Source of the DNA: Salinisphaera sp002433465
Lineage (GTDB): Bacteria > Pseudomonadota > Gammaproteobacteria > Nevskiales > Salinisphaeraceae
Length of the DNA stretch: 64,000 nucleotides
Assembly (NCBI RefSeq): GCF_040361435.1
Contig: NZ_APNL01000001.1
Location: forward strand, 62,001-126,000
Direction: 5' to 3'
In this document: piece after piece, positions 1-9,371 of the stretch
Layout of the letters: each line of letters opens with the position of its first letter
How positions within the stretch are numbered: position 1 is the first letter of the stretch
The notes under the pieces: model-generated
Seen by the model: the letters and a program-made list of their open reading frames with translations, nothing else
What the model was told of the DNA's origin: nothing
Databases searched by the model: none
Program-made: the position numbers and the translations under genes

Positions 1-526
1 GTTCGGCGCCTTCGATATGAGCATCGACGACCTCAAGGCGCCGGTGCGCGGCAGTGCTGGCAGCGCCGTTGGGCTGCTGCGCGATGGCCAGATCGATGCC
101 ATGTTCTATACCGTGGGCCTCGGCGCGTCGGCGATTACGGAAGCCGCGCAGACTGCGCCGATCGAACTGGTGTCGATCGCGCCGGAGAAAATCGAGGAAT
201 TGAACGCCAAGTATCCGTTCTATACCCGTATCGACATCCCCGACGACACGTACCCGAACATGGGTGCCGCGACGGCGGTCACGCTCAAGGCCATGCTCGT
301 GACCTCGTCCAACGTATCGGAAGGCGCGATTTATCAGTTCATGAACACCGTGTTTCACGACAAGAAGGACGCCTTCTACAACGACATCGCGAATCCGAAC
401 CTCAAGAAATACTTCACGCTCGACACGGCCCTCGAAGGCATGTCCATTCCGCTGCATAAGGGCGCGGTGAAGTTCTTCACCGAACAGAATATCGACGTGA
501 AGGAAAGCCTGATGCCGGCGTCCTGA
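1..526 (+). CDS. TAXI-family TRAP transporter solute-binding protein, 3' part
   Basis: The gene is cut by the left window edge: the frame is already open at base 2 (F-G-A-F-D before the first Met), so the signal peptide and N-terminal lobe lie outside. What remains is about 174 residues typical of the C-terminal half of TAXI periplasmic binding proteins: a segment around 'RDGQIDAMFYTVGLGAS' that in this family lines the ligand pocket, then an all-helical end with 'KGAVKFF'. It should capture a small organic acid or amino acid in the periplasm and hand it to the fused TRAP permease encoded 107 bp downstream on the same strand. The ligand cannot be read from the sequence. Confidence 0.88.
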   Translation, partial: FGAFDMSIDDLKAPVRGSAGSAVGLLRDGQIDAMFYTVGLGASAITEAAQTAPIELVSIAPEKIEELNAKYPFYTRIDIPDDTYPNMGAATAVTLKAMLVTSSNVSEGAIYQFMNTVFHDKKDAFYNDIANPNLKKYFTLDTALEGMSIPLHKGAVKFFTEQNIDVKESLMPAS

Positions 527-633
527 TCCAGGGCAGTTAGCGCAGCGCAACCATCGGACCCCGGCCCCTGCGGCTGGGGTTCGTTCGTTTGGCCGGCCGA
601 CGCCGGCACGTTGTTTTATGGCGGGATAGATCG

Positions 634-2646
634 ATGAGCGAACACGTGGCACGAGAAGCCGAGGGTATCGTCAAGGCGAGCGAGTACGGCGGCCGCGAGC
701 CCACAGCCAACTGGCAGCGCTGGCTGCTGGTGGTCATTGCCGTGGCGTGGAGCCTGTTTCAGCTCTATGCCAGCTATTTCGGCACGCTCAATCCGCAGAA
801 GATCGGCTCGATTCATCTGGCCTTCGGCTTTGCGCTGGCGTTTCTGGCCTATCCACGCAAGGGCGGCGTGGTCGATCGCATTCCCTGGTACGACTGGCTG
901 TTGGCCGCCGCCAGCGTGGCCAGCGCGCTCTACATCCTGTTCAACTACTACAACATCGTGATGATTCAGGGCGGGCTGCCCGAGCCGCGCGATGTCTGGG
1001 TCGGCACCGCGCTGATGGCGTTTCTGGTGATTGCCTCGGTGCGGCTGCTGGGCTTTGCCCTGCCGGTGATCGCGGCGATTGTGGTGCTCTACGGGGTGAC
1101 CGGCCCGGCGGGACTCATCCCGCTCACCCCGCCCGACGTGATCTATCTGCACAACGGCTATCAGTGGTCGGAAATTATCCAGCAGCTCTATATCACCACC
1201 GAAGGGATCTGGGGCACGCCGATCCAGGTATCGGCGACGTTCGTGTTCCTGTTCGTGCTGTTCGGCGCGCTGCTGGACAAGGCCGGGGCAGGGCAGTATT
1301 TCGTGGACCTGGCCTATAGCGGCCTGGGCACGTTTCGCGGCGGCCCGGCCAAGGCCTCGGTGGTGGCCAGCCTGCTCACCGGCGTGATCTCGGGCTCGTC
1401 GACCGCGAATACGGTCACCACCGGCACCTTCACCATCCCGCTGATGAAACGGGTGGGGTATCCGGCGGTCAAGGCCGGGGCTACCGAGGTGGCGGCGTCG
1501 GTCAATGGCCAGCTGATGCCGCCGATCATGGGCGCGGCGGCCTTCATCATGGCCACCTTTATCGACGTGCCGTATTCACAGCTCATCATCTATGCGCTGG
1601 TGCCAGCGGTGCTGACCTATCTCGGCCTGCTTTATGTCGTGCATCTGGAAGCGCTCAAGCTCGGCCTGGAAGGCCTGCCTCGCGCCGAGCTGCCGCCTTT
1701 CTGGCCGACCTTCATCAAGGGCGTGCACTACCTGATTCCGGTGGCGTTTCTGCTCTACGAACTCATGTGGGCCAACCTCACCCCGGAGCGCAGCGCGCTC
1801 AACGCGACCGTGGTTCTGGCCGGTCTCATTCTGGTGCAGGAGACGATCAAGGGCCTGAAAGGCGAGGCCGGGCTGGCCGGCGGGCTGTGGCAGGGGCTGC
1901 GCTCGATCGTGGCCGGCCTGGAACTGGGCGCACGCAACATGACCACCATTGCCGTGGCCACCGCTGCGGCCGGCATCATTGTGGGCATGGTCACCATGAC
2001 CAACCTGGGCTATGGACTGACCCAGGTACTGGACGTGCTCTCGGGCGGCAACATCTGGATCGTGCTGATCCTGTCGGCGATCACCTCGCTGATTCTGGGT
2101 ATCGGCCTGCCGACGACCGCCAACTATATCGTCATGGCCGCGCTCGTCGCGCCGGTGATATCCAGCCTGGCGGCCGCTGCGGGCATGGACGTGCCGCTGG
2201 TGGCCGTGCATCTGTTCGTGTTCTATTTCGGCATTCTTGCCGACGACACACCGCCGGTGGGTCTGGCTGCCTATGCGGCCGCCGCCATTTCGCGGGCCGA
2301 CCCGATCGCCACCGGCGTACAGGGCTTCATCTACGACCTGCGAACGGCGATTCTGCCCTTCATGTTCTTCTTCAATCCGGAGTTGCTGCTCTACAACGTG
2401 AGCAACTGGTACTACGCGGCGTGGGTGATCGCCACGGCCCTGGTGGGCATGCTCGGCTTCGTTGCCGCGACCCAGGGCTATTTCCGGATTCGCATGACCT
2501 GGTACGAGCGACTGATCATGCTTGCCGGCGCCTTGCTCATGCTCAAACCGGGCTCCTGGACCGATATCGCCGGAATCGGCCTGCTCATGGCGGTCGGCCT
2601 GTTCCACCACATGCGTGCGGCGCGGCAACCCGCTTCGGTTTCGTGA
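634..2646 (+). CDS. TRAP transporter fused 4TM/12TM permease
   Basis: Integral inner-membrane permease of about 670 residues joining the small (4TM) and large (12TM) TRAP subunits, the form that pairs with TAXI binding proteins. It drives uptake with an ion gradient, not ATP. Many hydrophobic segments are visible, and the large-subunit region has the characteristic 'GVISGSSTANTVTTG' and 'ASVNGQLMPPIMGAAAF' stretches, with a second pseudo-symmetric half ('GIGLPTTANYIVMAAL', 'ADDTPPVGLAAYAAA'). The frame can be extended upstream to a TTG at 589, but the ATG at 634 (M-S-E-H-V-A) is preferred because the extra residues are arginine-rich and unlike the family. It is probably cotranscribed with the TAXI gene. 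Confidence 0.93.
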   Translation: MSEHVAREAEGIVKASEYGGREPTANWQRWLLVVIAVAWSLFQLYASYFGTLNPQKIGSIHLAFGFALAFLAYPRKGGVVDRIPWYDWLLAAASVASALYILFNYYNIVMIQGGLPEPRDVWVGTALMAFLVIASVRLLGFALPVIAAIVVLYGVTGPAGLIPLTPPDVIYLHNGYQWSEIIQQLYITTEGIWGTPIQVSATFVFLFVLFGALLDKAGAGQYFVDLAYSGLGTFRGGPAKASVVASLLTGVISGSSTANTVTTGTFTIPLMKRVGYPAVKAGATEVAASVNGQLMPPIMGAAAFIMATFIDVPYSQLIIYALVPAVLTYLGLLYVVHLEALKLGLEGLPRAELPPFWPTFIKGVHYLIPVAFLLYELMWANLTPERSALNATVVLAGLILVQETIKGLKGEAGLAGGLWQGLRSIVAGLELGARNMTTIAVATAAAGIIVGMVTMTNLGYGLTQVLDVLSGGNIWIVLILSAITSLILGIGLPTTANYIVMAALVAPVISSLAAAAGMDVPLVAVHLFVFYFGILADDTPPVGLAAYAAAAISRADPIATGVQGFIYDLRTAILPFMFFFNPELLLYNVSNWYYAAWVIATALVGMLGFVAATQGYFRIRMTWYERLIMLAGALLMLKPGSWTDIAGIGLLMAVGLFHHMRAARQPASVS

Positions 2647-2791
2647 TGGCGCCGCGCTTTTAGCGGATTCGGGGCTGTACGGAACGGCCGCGCCCGGTGC
2701 GGGCCCGATAAAAAAGGTCGATCGACCCGCGACATCGAGAATGCCCGCGGAATCGATCGACCCGTTCTCTACTACGACAGGTGAGCGCGGA

Positions 2792-3244
2792 CTAGCGCTG
2801 CTGGCTGTCCTTCCACTGCTGGTACTGCTTCCATTCCTGCCAGTCCTTGAAGCGCTGGTATTCCGGCGAATCCTTGGGCATGTTCCGGAAGCGCTGGTAT
2901 TCCTCGTAGTCGGCGAATTCCTGCTGCTGGGCGGCCGAGGGCGCCGTTGCCGTGCTGGAAGCCGGGGCCGCCTCATCGGGCCGGGCGGTCTGTCGGCTGC
3001 GCGAATCGCGGTTGATCAACGCCGGCTTGGAGGCATCGTCCGAGTAGACGCGAACACCGTCGTCGTAATCATCGCCACGTGCCGGGCTCATCAGCCCCGG
3101 GCCGTCGGCCATCTTGTCGCCCGAACCCGGCAGGCGTTCATAGTTCACGGGTTCGCCTACGCCGGTGCCGGCGCAGCCTGCGACAAGCAGGCTGCACACG
3201 GCAACGCAAAGACCGGAGGCCGCGATTTTCAGAGAGTGCTGCAT
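2792..3244 (-). CDS. Small lipoprotein with C-terminal Tyr/Trp-rich repeats
   Basis: Protein of 150 residues with a lipoprotein signal: a hydrophobic stretch ending in L-V-A-G-C, lipidated Cys expected at residue 24. The mature part is Pro/Ser/Ala-rich and probably disordered. The last ~40 residues carry repeated E-Y-x-x-F / W-x-x-W-K units (EYQRF twice, then WQEWKQYQQWK). I recognise no named family. It starts 18 bp after the porin stop on the same strand, so the two are probably one transcript and the lipoprotein may serve the outer membrane alongside the porin. That functional link is inference. Confidence 0.8.
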   Translation of the reverse strand: MQHSLKIAASGLCVAVCSLLVAGCAGTGVGEPVNYERLPGSGDKMADGPGLMSPARGDDYDDGVRVYSDDASKPALINRDSRSRQTARPDEAAPASSTATAPSAAQQQEFADYEEYQRFRNMPKDSPEYQRFKDWQEWKQYQQWKDSQQR

Positions 3245-3262
3245 ACGGTCTTCGACTCGGTT

Positions 3263-4429
3263 CTAGAGGAATTTCAGGCGGGTGCCGACGAACAGAATAT
3301 CAAGATCCTGAGCGTCACCGGTTGCCGAGATGGTGGTGTCGGTGCCGGTGGCATCCGTGCTCGTGTAGCTGTATTCGGCATCGTCGAGCGTGAGGTGATG
3401 ATAGGAGGCGAACAGTTCGACGCTGTCGATCACGTCATAAACATAGGCCAGGCCGTAGCTGCGCGCGGTGCTGCCATCGCCGGCCAGATCGTTGGTCTGC
3501 ATATAGCTGACTTCGAAGTGATGCTTGTCCTGCACATAGCCTACGCCGCCGAAATAGTTTTCGGCCGTGGCGCGATCCGGGGCATTGTAGTCGCGCTGCT
3601 TGAACGAGGCGGTGAGGGTCAGGCCCGAAGGCAGCAGCAGCGAACCGGTGCCGCCGCTTTCCTGAAAGCGCGGGCTGTTGTCGTTAACGGTGCCGTCGGG
3701 CTCGATATCGAAATCCTGGTCTTGCGTATCGAGGTGCGTAAGCACGAAGCCGGCCTTGCCGCCGTCGCCGAACGCGCTTTCGTAACGGGCGGCCAGTTCA
3801 TAGGCATGGCCGTTGTCCAGGGTGGCCGACAGCACCGCACCGCCGAGGCTGGGCGTGTCGTAGCGCACGCCGTTCTGGCGCGAAATGCCGTCGAAGTGGT
3901 TGGAGGCCCCGGAAAGATTGGTGACCACGCGGCCTTCATCGTCGAGGAAGCTGATGCCGCCGGCATACATGGAAATGCCCTGGCCGCCGCCCAGATACAT
4001 GGTGCCGCTGTAGTTGAGCTCCGAGGAGCCGTTGGCCGCACCGTCGAGCTTGCCGAAAGTGAAGCGACCGAAATCGCCTTCCACATAGACATTGGCCAGA
4101 CGGTTGTCGAGGAAGTCGTCTTCGCTACCGCCGCCGTTGTTGACGTCGAAAGAGGTGGACGGGTTCTCGTTGAGCGCGATTTCGTAGGCGAAGCCGATGT
4201 TGTAGCCGTTCTCCAGATCCTGCTCGCCGGTAAAACGGAAACGGCTGTTGGAGCCGACGTTATCGACAAAGCCGATATCGCGATCTTCGCCGTTATCGGC
4301 CGCGATCGCGGCCCGGTCGACCTGGCCGGATACCTTGAATTCGAAGGCGTGGGCCGGACCGGTGAACGCCAATACGGTCGCGGCCGACAGGGCCGATGGC
4401 AGCAGGTAGCGTGAGTGCAGGGTCTTCAT
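3263..4429 (-). CDS. Outer-membrane porin
   Basis: 388-residue porin of the Gram-negative (OmpC/Omp32-like) class. A 28-residue Sec signal peptide ends in A-H-A, followed at once by the first strand (F-E-F-K-V-S-G-Q-V-D-R). The body alternates short beta strands with acidic loops and ends in a membrane strand 'LFVGTRLKFL'. The usual last residue of outer-membrane barrels is Phe; here Phe is next to last. The strongly acidic surface loops (DNGEDRD, NNGGGSEDD) fit a salt-adapted organism, which is inference. It is the first gene of a two-gene transcript with the downstream lipoprotein. Confidence 0.9.
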   Translation of the reverse strand: MKTLHSRYLLPSALSAATVLAFTGPAHAFEFKVSGQVDRAAIAADNGEDRDIGFVDNVGSNSRFRFTGEQDLENGYNIGFAYEIALNENPSTSFDVNNGGGSEDDFLDNRLANVYVEGDFGRFTFGKLDGAANGSSELNYSGTMYLGGGQGISMYAGGISFLDDEGRVVTNLSGASNHFDGISRQNGVRYDTPSLGGAVLSATLDNGHAYELAARYESAFGDGGKAGFVLTHLDTQDQDFDIEPDGTVNDNSPRFQESGGTGSLLLPSGLTLTASFKQRDYNAPDRATAENYFGGVGYVQDKHHFEVSYMQTNDLAGDGSTARSYGLAYVYDVIDSVELFASYHHLTLDDAEYSYTSTDATGTDTTISATGDAQDLDILFVGTRLKFL

Positions 4430-4895
4430 GATGCTCTCCCCGAGCGGTTAGTGATCGGCAGGCACGATCTCGGGCAAACCTGTACGACAACGCACCTCCA
4501 GCAAGCACGAACGTGGACAGGCGGCGCTGTCCGACCGTGTGTTCTGAAAAGTACAGTGCTCGGATATCCCCAATGGCATGTCATCGAACGAGCGCCAGCG
4601 CTCGACCATGGTTTGGCAGTGCATCAACGAGTCCAGTTACCCCGGCGGACTCGACGAATGCTCATCGCTGACAATGAGTTGTGCCCAATATTTAATGTGC
4701 TTTAGATGATGAGGCGAGCAAGGTAGCGCGCCGATGAGGGCGCATATATTAGACGTTAGTCCTCCAAATTAGCCATGCCCATACTCAAATTGGGTGGTAA
4801 TGCTGGCTACCGTATGGTTGGCTTGGCAGCGCATGCCGGCGCAGCCTCTGGCGACAGGCTCTAGAATGTCGCTCCGGCGATTGCGATGAACACAT
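4430..4895. other. Intergenic region between divergent porin and tadA
   Basis: No convincing gene in these ~465 bases. It must hold the divergent promoters of the porin (minus) and tadA (plus). The stretch from about 4680 to 4780 is clearly more AT-rich than its surroundings (e.g. 'caatatttaatgtgc', 'gcatatattagacg'), as expected for promoter DNA. I could not fix the -35/-10 boxes or recognise a small RNA. Confidence 0.4.
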
Positions 4896-5351
4896 ATGGA
4901 CGATATGCACTGGATGCGGCGCGCGCTCGAGCTGGCGCGCCGGGCCGAGACCGAGGGCGAGGTGCCGGTTGGCGCGGTCGTGGTTCGTGACGGCGCGATT
5001 CTCGGTGAGGGCTGGAACTGCCCCATCACCAGCGACGACGCGACGGCCCATGCCGAGATCCAGGCGCTTCGCGCGGCCTGTCGATCAGCGGGCAATTACC
5101 GTCTGCCTGGTGCGACCCTGTATGTGACGCTCGAACCCTGTGCCATGTGTGCCGGGGCGATCGGGCATGCGCGCATCGCGCGGGTAGTCTACGGCGCCGA
5201 CGACTTTCGTGCCGGAGCGGTCCACTCGATTTTTTCGGTATTCGACGAGCCGCGTCTCAATCACAGAGTGGCCCATGTCGGCGGCGTGCTGGCCGACGAG
5301 AGTGCGGCGCTTCTGCGTGGTTTTTTCCGGGCGAGGCGCGCACAGAAGTGA
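4896..5351 (+). CDS. tadA: tRNA-specific adenosine deaminase TadA
   Basis: Cytoplasmic zinc deaminase that converts A34 to inosine in the tRNA-Arg(ACG) anticodon; essential in most bacteria. The 151 residues match the family length. The zinc/catalytic motifs are intact: H-A-E with His52 and Glu54, and P-C-A-M-C with Cys82 and Cys85. The core around them (GEVPVGAVVV, ATLYVTLEPCAMCAGAI) is typical TadA. The ATG at 4896 places the first helix (MRRALELARRAE) at the usual distance from the N-terminus. It is followed after 62 bp by the dehydrogenase gene on the same strand. Confidence 0.95.
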   Translation: MDDMHWMRRALELARRAETEGEVPVGAVVVRDGAILGEGWNCPITSDDATAHAEIQALRAACRSAGNYRLPGATLYVTLEPCAMCAGAIGHARIARVVYGADDFRAGAVHSIFSVFDEPRLNHRVAHVGGVLADESAALLRGFFRARRAQK

Positions 5352-5413
5352 AAACCCGCATTTTGCCCGGCAAACCGATGCGTATGCATGCAGGTCAGTG
5401 GTAGCCTGCAGCC

Positions 5414-6562
5414 ATGAACACCAAAAAGACATGGCGCGTCGCGGTGCTGCCCGGCGACGGTATCGGCCCGGAAGTGATCGCCCAGGCCACGCGGGCGATT
5501 GACGCCCTGGTGGCAGGCGACCCGGAACTGTCGATCGACTACGAAACGTTCGAATGGCCGTCGCACGCCTGGCATGAAAAACATGGCGAAAGCGCGCCGG
5601 CCGATTATCTCGAACGTCTGGAAAAGTTCGACGCCATTCTTTTGGGGGCGCTTGGCGACCCCGGCCCGAGCGACGATCCGAATCGCTATCTGCTCTCGGA
5701 TGCGGTATCGCTCTCGCCGCTGCTTGAAATCCGCAAGGGCTTCGACCAGTGGTGCTGCGAGCGTCCGTGCCGGCCAATGGCGGGTGCGCCCCAGTATCTC
5801 GCCGATCCGCGTGCCCAGGATATCGACATGCTCGTGATTCGCGAAAACAGCGAAGGCGAGTATGTAAACCAGGGCGGGCGGCTTGCCGTGGGCACCGAGA
5901 ACGAGATCGCCACGCAGGTCGCACTTTTCACCCATCGCGCGACCGATCGAATTATTCGCCATGCCTTCGAACAGGCAAGGGTCAGGGCGGCCGAACGTGC
6001 CGCTGAAGGCCGCGAGCGCAGCTTTGGCCGCGACGAGAAGGCCAGTCAGGTCTGCATGATCACCAAGCGCAACGCGCAGCGCTTCTGGGGCGACATGTGG
6101 ACCGACATGTTCGCCGAGATCGCCAAGGACTACCCGGACGTGGCCACCCACCACGAACTGGTGGATGCCGCCTGCATGAAGTTCGTCAGCCACCCCTGGG
6201 CATTCGACGTCGTGGTGGCCTCGAATCTGTTCGGCGATATCCTCACCGATCTGGCGGCCGTGCTGAACGGCGGCATGGGCGTATCGCCCTCGTCGAACAT
6301 CAACCCGTCGGATCGTACACGTCCGCCCATGTTCGAGCCCACCCACGGCAGCGCGCCGGATATTGCCGGCAAGAACCTGGCCGGGCCCACGGCCATGCTG
6401 CTCACCACGGCCATGATGCTGGAGTGGATGGGCGTCGAGGATCCGGCCGCCGACCGGGCCGGCAAGCGCCTGCGTGAAGTGGTGGCCGCCGACCTGGCCG
6501 AACACGGGCGCGAACGCCGCGGCACGATCGAAACCGGCGACGCGATCGTCGACGTACTTTAG
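5414..6562 (+). CDS. Isocitrate/isopropylmalate dehydrogenase family, tartrate/D-malate dehydrogenase type
   Basis: 382-residue NAD-dependent beta-decarboxylating dehydrogenase. The N-terminal 'VAVLPGDGIGPEVI' and C-terminal 'NLFGDILTDLAAVLNGGMGVSPSSNINP' signatures place it in the IDH/IMDH superfamily, and 'LVIRENSEGEYVNQGG' with 'LLGALGDP' resembles the tartrate dehydrogenase/decarboxylase (TtuC, D-malate dehydrogenase) branch rather than LeuB, which normally sits with leuCD. Likely reaction: oxidative decarboxylation of D-malate or tartrate in the cytoplasm. The exact substrate is a family-level guess. Confidence 0.85.
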   Translation: MNTKKTWRVAVLPGDGIGPEVIAQATRAIDALVAGDPELSIDYETFEWPSHAWHEKHGESAPADYLERLEKFDAILLGALGDPGPSDDPNRYLLSDAVSLSPLLEIRKGFDQWCCERPCRPMAGAPQYLADPRAQDIDMLVIRENSEGEYVNQGGRLAVGTENEIATQVALFTHRATDRIIRHAFEQARVRAAERAAEGRERSFGRDEKASQVCMITKRNAQRFWGDMWTDMFAEIAKDYPDVATHHELVDAACMKFVSHPWAFDVVVASNLFGDILTDLAAVLNGGMGVSPSSNINPSDRTRPPMFEPTHGSAPDIAGKNLAGPTAMLLTTAMMLEWMGVEDPAADRAGKRLREVVAADLAEHGRERRGTIETGDAIVDVL

Positions 6563-6678
6563 CTTTTCCAACGTTTACAAACTGATCCTGCAGCGGGCCC
6601 GGCGCGATCGTTGAAACTCGTTTCGATCCGGTCTAGGCTCGCGCGCACAGTGCAACAAGGCCATCCAGGAGTGCCGTC

Positions 6679-7941
6679 ATGCTAGGAAGCAACAAGAGCA
6701 ATCTATCGCCCCTGCTCAAGCAGGCTACCGACGTCCATGTCGATCGCGGCGAAGGCTGCTACCTGTTCGATACCGACGGCAAGCGCTATCTGGACTTCAC
6801 CGCCGGCATCGGCGTGACCAGTACCGGTCATTGCCACCCCAAGGTGGTCGCCGCCGCGCAGGAACAGGTGGGCAAGCTCATCCACGGCCAGTACACCACC
6901 ATTCTGCACAAGCCGATTCAGGATTTGTCGGCCCGTCTGGCCGACAAGATGCCCGGCGATATCGATTCCATCTTCTATGCCAGTGCCGGCACGGAAGCGG
7001 CCGAGTCGGCCATGCGCCTGATGCGTCATGCCACGGGTCGGCCCAACATCGTCGTCTTCCACGGCGGATTTCATGGCCGCACCATGGGCTCGGCTTCGAT
7101 GACCACCTCCGGTACGGCGTACACCGCCGGCCTGCAGCCGATCATGGGCGGCGTTGTCGTGGCACCGTTCCCGAACGCGTTCCGCTACGGCTGGTCGGAA
7201 GATCAGGCCACCGATTTCTGCCTGCAGGAGCTGGACTACATCCTGCAGACGATCAGCTCGCCAAACGATACCGCCGGCATGCTCATCGAGCCGATCCAGG
7301 GTGAGGGCGGCTTCGTGCCGGCCAACACCCGCTTCATGCAGGGCCTGCGCGAGCGCTGCGACAAGCACGGCATGCTGCTGGGTGCCGACGAAGTACAGGC
7401 CGGCTATGGCCGTACCGGCAAGTTCTGGTCGCACAGCCACTACGACGTGGAACCCGATATCGTGGTCACCGCGAAGGGCCTGGCCAGCGGCTTCCCGCTG
7501 TCGGCCTGTGCCGCGCCGCGCAAGATCATGGAAAAGGGCCTGCCCGGCTCGCAGGGCGGTACCTACGGCGGCAACGTGGTGGCCTGTGCGGCCGCGCTTG
7601 CCACGCTTGACGTGATCGAGGAAGAAGGCCTGGTGGATAACGCCGGTGCCCAGGGGGCGCATCTCAAGGAGCGCCTGGAACAGCTGGCCGACAAGCATGA
7701 ATGCATCGGCGACGTACGCGGCAAGGGCCTGATGGTGGGCGTGGAATTCCACAAGGATGGCAAGCCCGACGGCGCCCGTGCCGAAAAGATCGCCAAGGAA
7801 TGCGAAAAGCACGGCCTGTTGTTGCTGCGCTGCGGCCCCGGCAAGCAGGTGGTGCGTTTCCTGCCGCCGCTGGTGGTCACGCGTGAGCAGGTCGACGAAG
7901 GCGTGGATATCTTCGCCAAGGCGGTCGACGCAAGCAGCTGA
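6679..7941 (+). CDS. Class-III PLP aminotransferase (4-aminobutyrate/acetylornithine-like)
   Basis: 420-residue fold-type I aminotransferase with the class-III signature: 'LGADEVQAGYGRTG' (Asp237 contacts the PLP ring nitrogen) and 'VVTAKGLASGFPL' with the Schiff-base Lys266. Family members move an omega-amino group (GABA, putrescine-derived amines, beta-alanine, ornithine) onto a 2-oxo acid. The donor cannot be deduced. A GABA role would fit the succinate-semialdehyde dehydrogenase at 49994-51442, but the two genes are 42 kb apart. A strong terminator follows at once, so the transcript ends here. Confidence 0.87.
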   Translation: MLGSNKSNLSPLLKQATDVHVDRGEGCYLFDTDGKRYLDFTAGIGVTSTGHCHPKVVAAAQEQVGKLIHGQYTTILHKPIQDLSARLADKMPGDIDSIFYASAGTEAAESAMRLMRHATGRPNIVVFHGGFHGRTMGSASMTTSGTAYTAGLQPIMGGVVVAPFPNAFRYGWSEDQATDFCLQELDYILQTISSPNDTAGMLIEPIQGEGGFVPANTRFMQGLRERCDKHGMLLGADEVQAGYGRTGKFWSHSHYDVEPDIVVTAKGLASGFPLSACAAPRKIMEKGLPGSQGGTYGGNVVACAAALATLDVIEEEGLVDNAGAQGAHLKERLEQLADKHECIGDVRGKGLMVGVEFHKDGKPDGARAEKIAKECEKHGLLLLRCGPGKQVVRFLPPLVVTREQVDEGVDIFAKAVDASS

Positions 7942-7966
7942 TCGCGTCGGCTTCGCCGGATACGAG

Positions 7967-8000
7967 AAGGGCCGCCGTGTTCGCACGGCGGCCCTTTTTT
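7967..8000 (+). terminator. Rho-independent terminator after the class-III aminotransferase
   Basis: A 12-bp perfect GC-rich stem (7968-7979 pairing with 7984-7995) closes a TTCG tetraloop and runs into six T residues. It lies 26 bp after the aminotransferase stop codon. Confidence 0.92.
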
Positions 8001-8071
8001 GTGGGCGCGGCGTTGGCCCGGCAGGCGGTCGGTCTGGCTACAATGCGCGTTTTGTTTTCGAGCGCTGATCG

Positions 8072-9370
8072 ATGCGTATCCGTCTGGCCGAGTTCATGGA
8101 GCTGGCCCGCTCCAGTTTCTGGTTTCTTCCGAGCGTGATGATGCTGGTGGGCGTTCTGCTGTTCAGCATTACGCTCGGCCTGGATCGCAGCGACGTTGCC
8201 GCAGCATGGCTGACCGAGGTGCTGTATTCCGGCGGCGTCGAGAACGCGGTCTATCTGCTGCAGACATTGACCGGTGCGATGGTGGCGATCGCCACGGTCG
8301 TGTTTTCCACGCTCATGCTGGTATTGACGCTGGCGACCAGCCAGTTCGGTCATCGGCTCATTCGCAGCTTCATGCGCGATCGCGCCAACCAGACGGTGCT
8401 GGGCATCTTTCTGAGCACGTTCGTGTACTGCATGCTCGTGTTTCATATGGTGGGTAACGACCCGGCCAACCAGTTCGTGCCCGCGCTGTCGGTCACCGTT
8501 GGCTTTGCGCTGTCGTTGTTCGCCAGCTGTACGCTTATTTATTTCGCCCATCATATGGCGCAGCTGATCGCCGCTCCGCAGGTGCTGGAAGCGGTGGCGG
8601 TCGAACTCGACGACGTCATTGATCGGCTCTATCCGGAGCGCGCGCCGACGCCGGCCGATGAGCGATTCACCGTATCGAGCGGCGTGTGGGTTCATGCGCC
8701 CCGGGCCGGCTATGTTCAGTCGGTGGGGCTTGACGGCGTTGTCGCGATCGCCCGCAAATACGAAATCGCGATCGAATCGGTTGTCGGCTACGGCGATTAT
8801 GTACTGGCCGGTGCACCTATCGCCCGTTGGCAGGGCAGCCAGAGCGAATCGCCCGAGGCGCTGACACAGAAGATCGCCGGCGAATACCTGATCGGCGACA
8901 GCCGCATGAGCGACCGTGATTTACTGTTCGCGATCAATCAGGTGGCAGAAATTGCGGTACGGGCGCTGTCGCCGGCGTTGAACAACCCCTATACGGCGGT
9001 GGACTGTATCAATCGGCTGGGTGCGTCGCTGGCCGAAGTGGCCCGTCGGCCGGTGCCGTCGCCGCTGCATGGCGACGATGACAGGTCGCGGTTTCTACTG
9101 CGCCTGCCCGACTTCGAAGCGGCGTTGGACGCTGCCTTCACGCCGATCCGCAACTACGGCCGGGGCAGCGTCCTGGCCAGCCGACAAATGCTGCGCATTC
9201 TGGCTCGCATGAGCGCGCTCGCCCATCGGGAGCCCGACCGTGCCGCGCTGCGACGTCATGCCCAGGTCGTGCGCGATGCGGCGCATAGCGCGCTGCAGGA
9301 GCGCCACGATATCGACGATATCGAGCGCGAATTCGAGCGCGCCCTGGAGGCCTTGCGACAGCCCGCCTGA
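8072..9370 (+). CDS. DUF2254 inner-membrane protein
   Basis: 432 residues with the layout of the DUF2254 family: four hydrophobic segments in the first ~165 residues (e.g. FWFLPSVMMLVGVLLFSITL, MVAIATVVFSTLMLVLTLA) and a long soluble C-terminal part. The family's hallmark regions are visible: 'LATSQFGHRLIRSFMRDRANQTVLGIFLSTFVYCMLV' and 'ALSPALNNPYTAVDCINRLGASL'. No biochemical function is established for the family. It stands alone between a terminator and the convergent MetX-like gene, with only 1 bp between the two stop codons. Confidence 0.85.
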   Translation: MRIRLAEFMELARSSFWFLPSVMMLVGVLLFSITLGLDRSDVAAAWLTEVLYSGGVENAVYLLQTLTGAMVAIATVVFSTLMLVLTLATSQFGHRLIRSFMRDRANQTVLGIFLSTFVYCMLVFHMVGNDPANQFVPALSVTVGFALSLFASCTLIYFAHHMAQLIAAPQVLEAVAVELDDVIDRLYPERAPTPADERFTVSSGVWVHAPRAGYVQSVGLDGVVAIARKYEIAIESVVGYGDYVLAGAPIARWQGSQSESPEALTQKIAGEYLIGDSRMSDRDLLFAINQVAEIAVRALSPALNNPYTAVDCINRLGASLAEVARRPVPSPLHGDDDRSRFLLRLPDFEAALDAAFTPIRNYGRGSVLASRQMLRILARMSALAHREPDRAALRRHAQVVRDAAHSALQERHDIDDIEREFERALEALRQPA

Positions 9371-9371
9371 A

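Noticed and set aside
2641..2791. A terminator after the TRAP permease
   Set aside because: A short GCCCG/CGGGC hairpin is followed by A residues rather than T on the plus strand, and the order is wrong for the minus strand.
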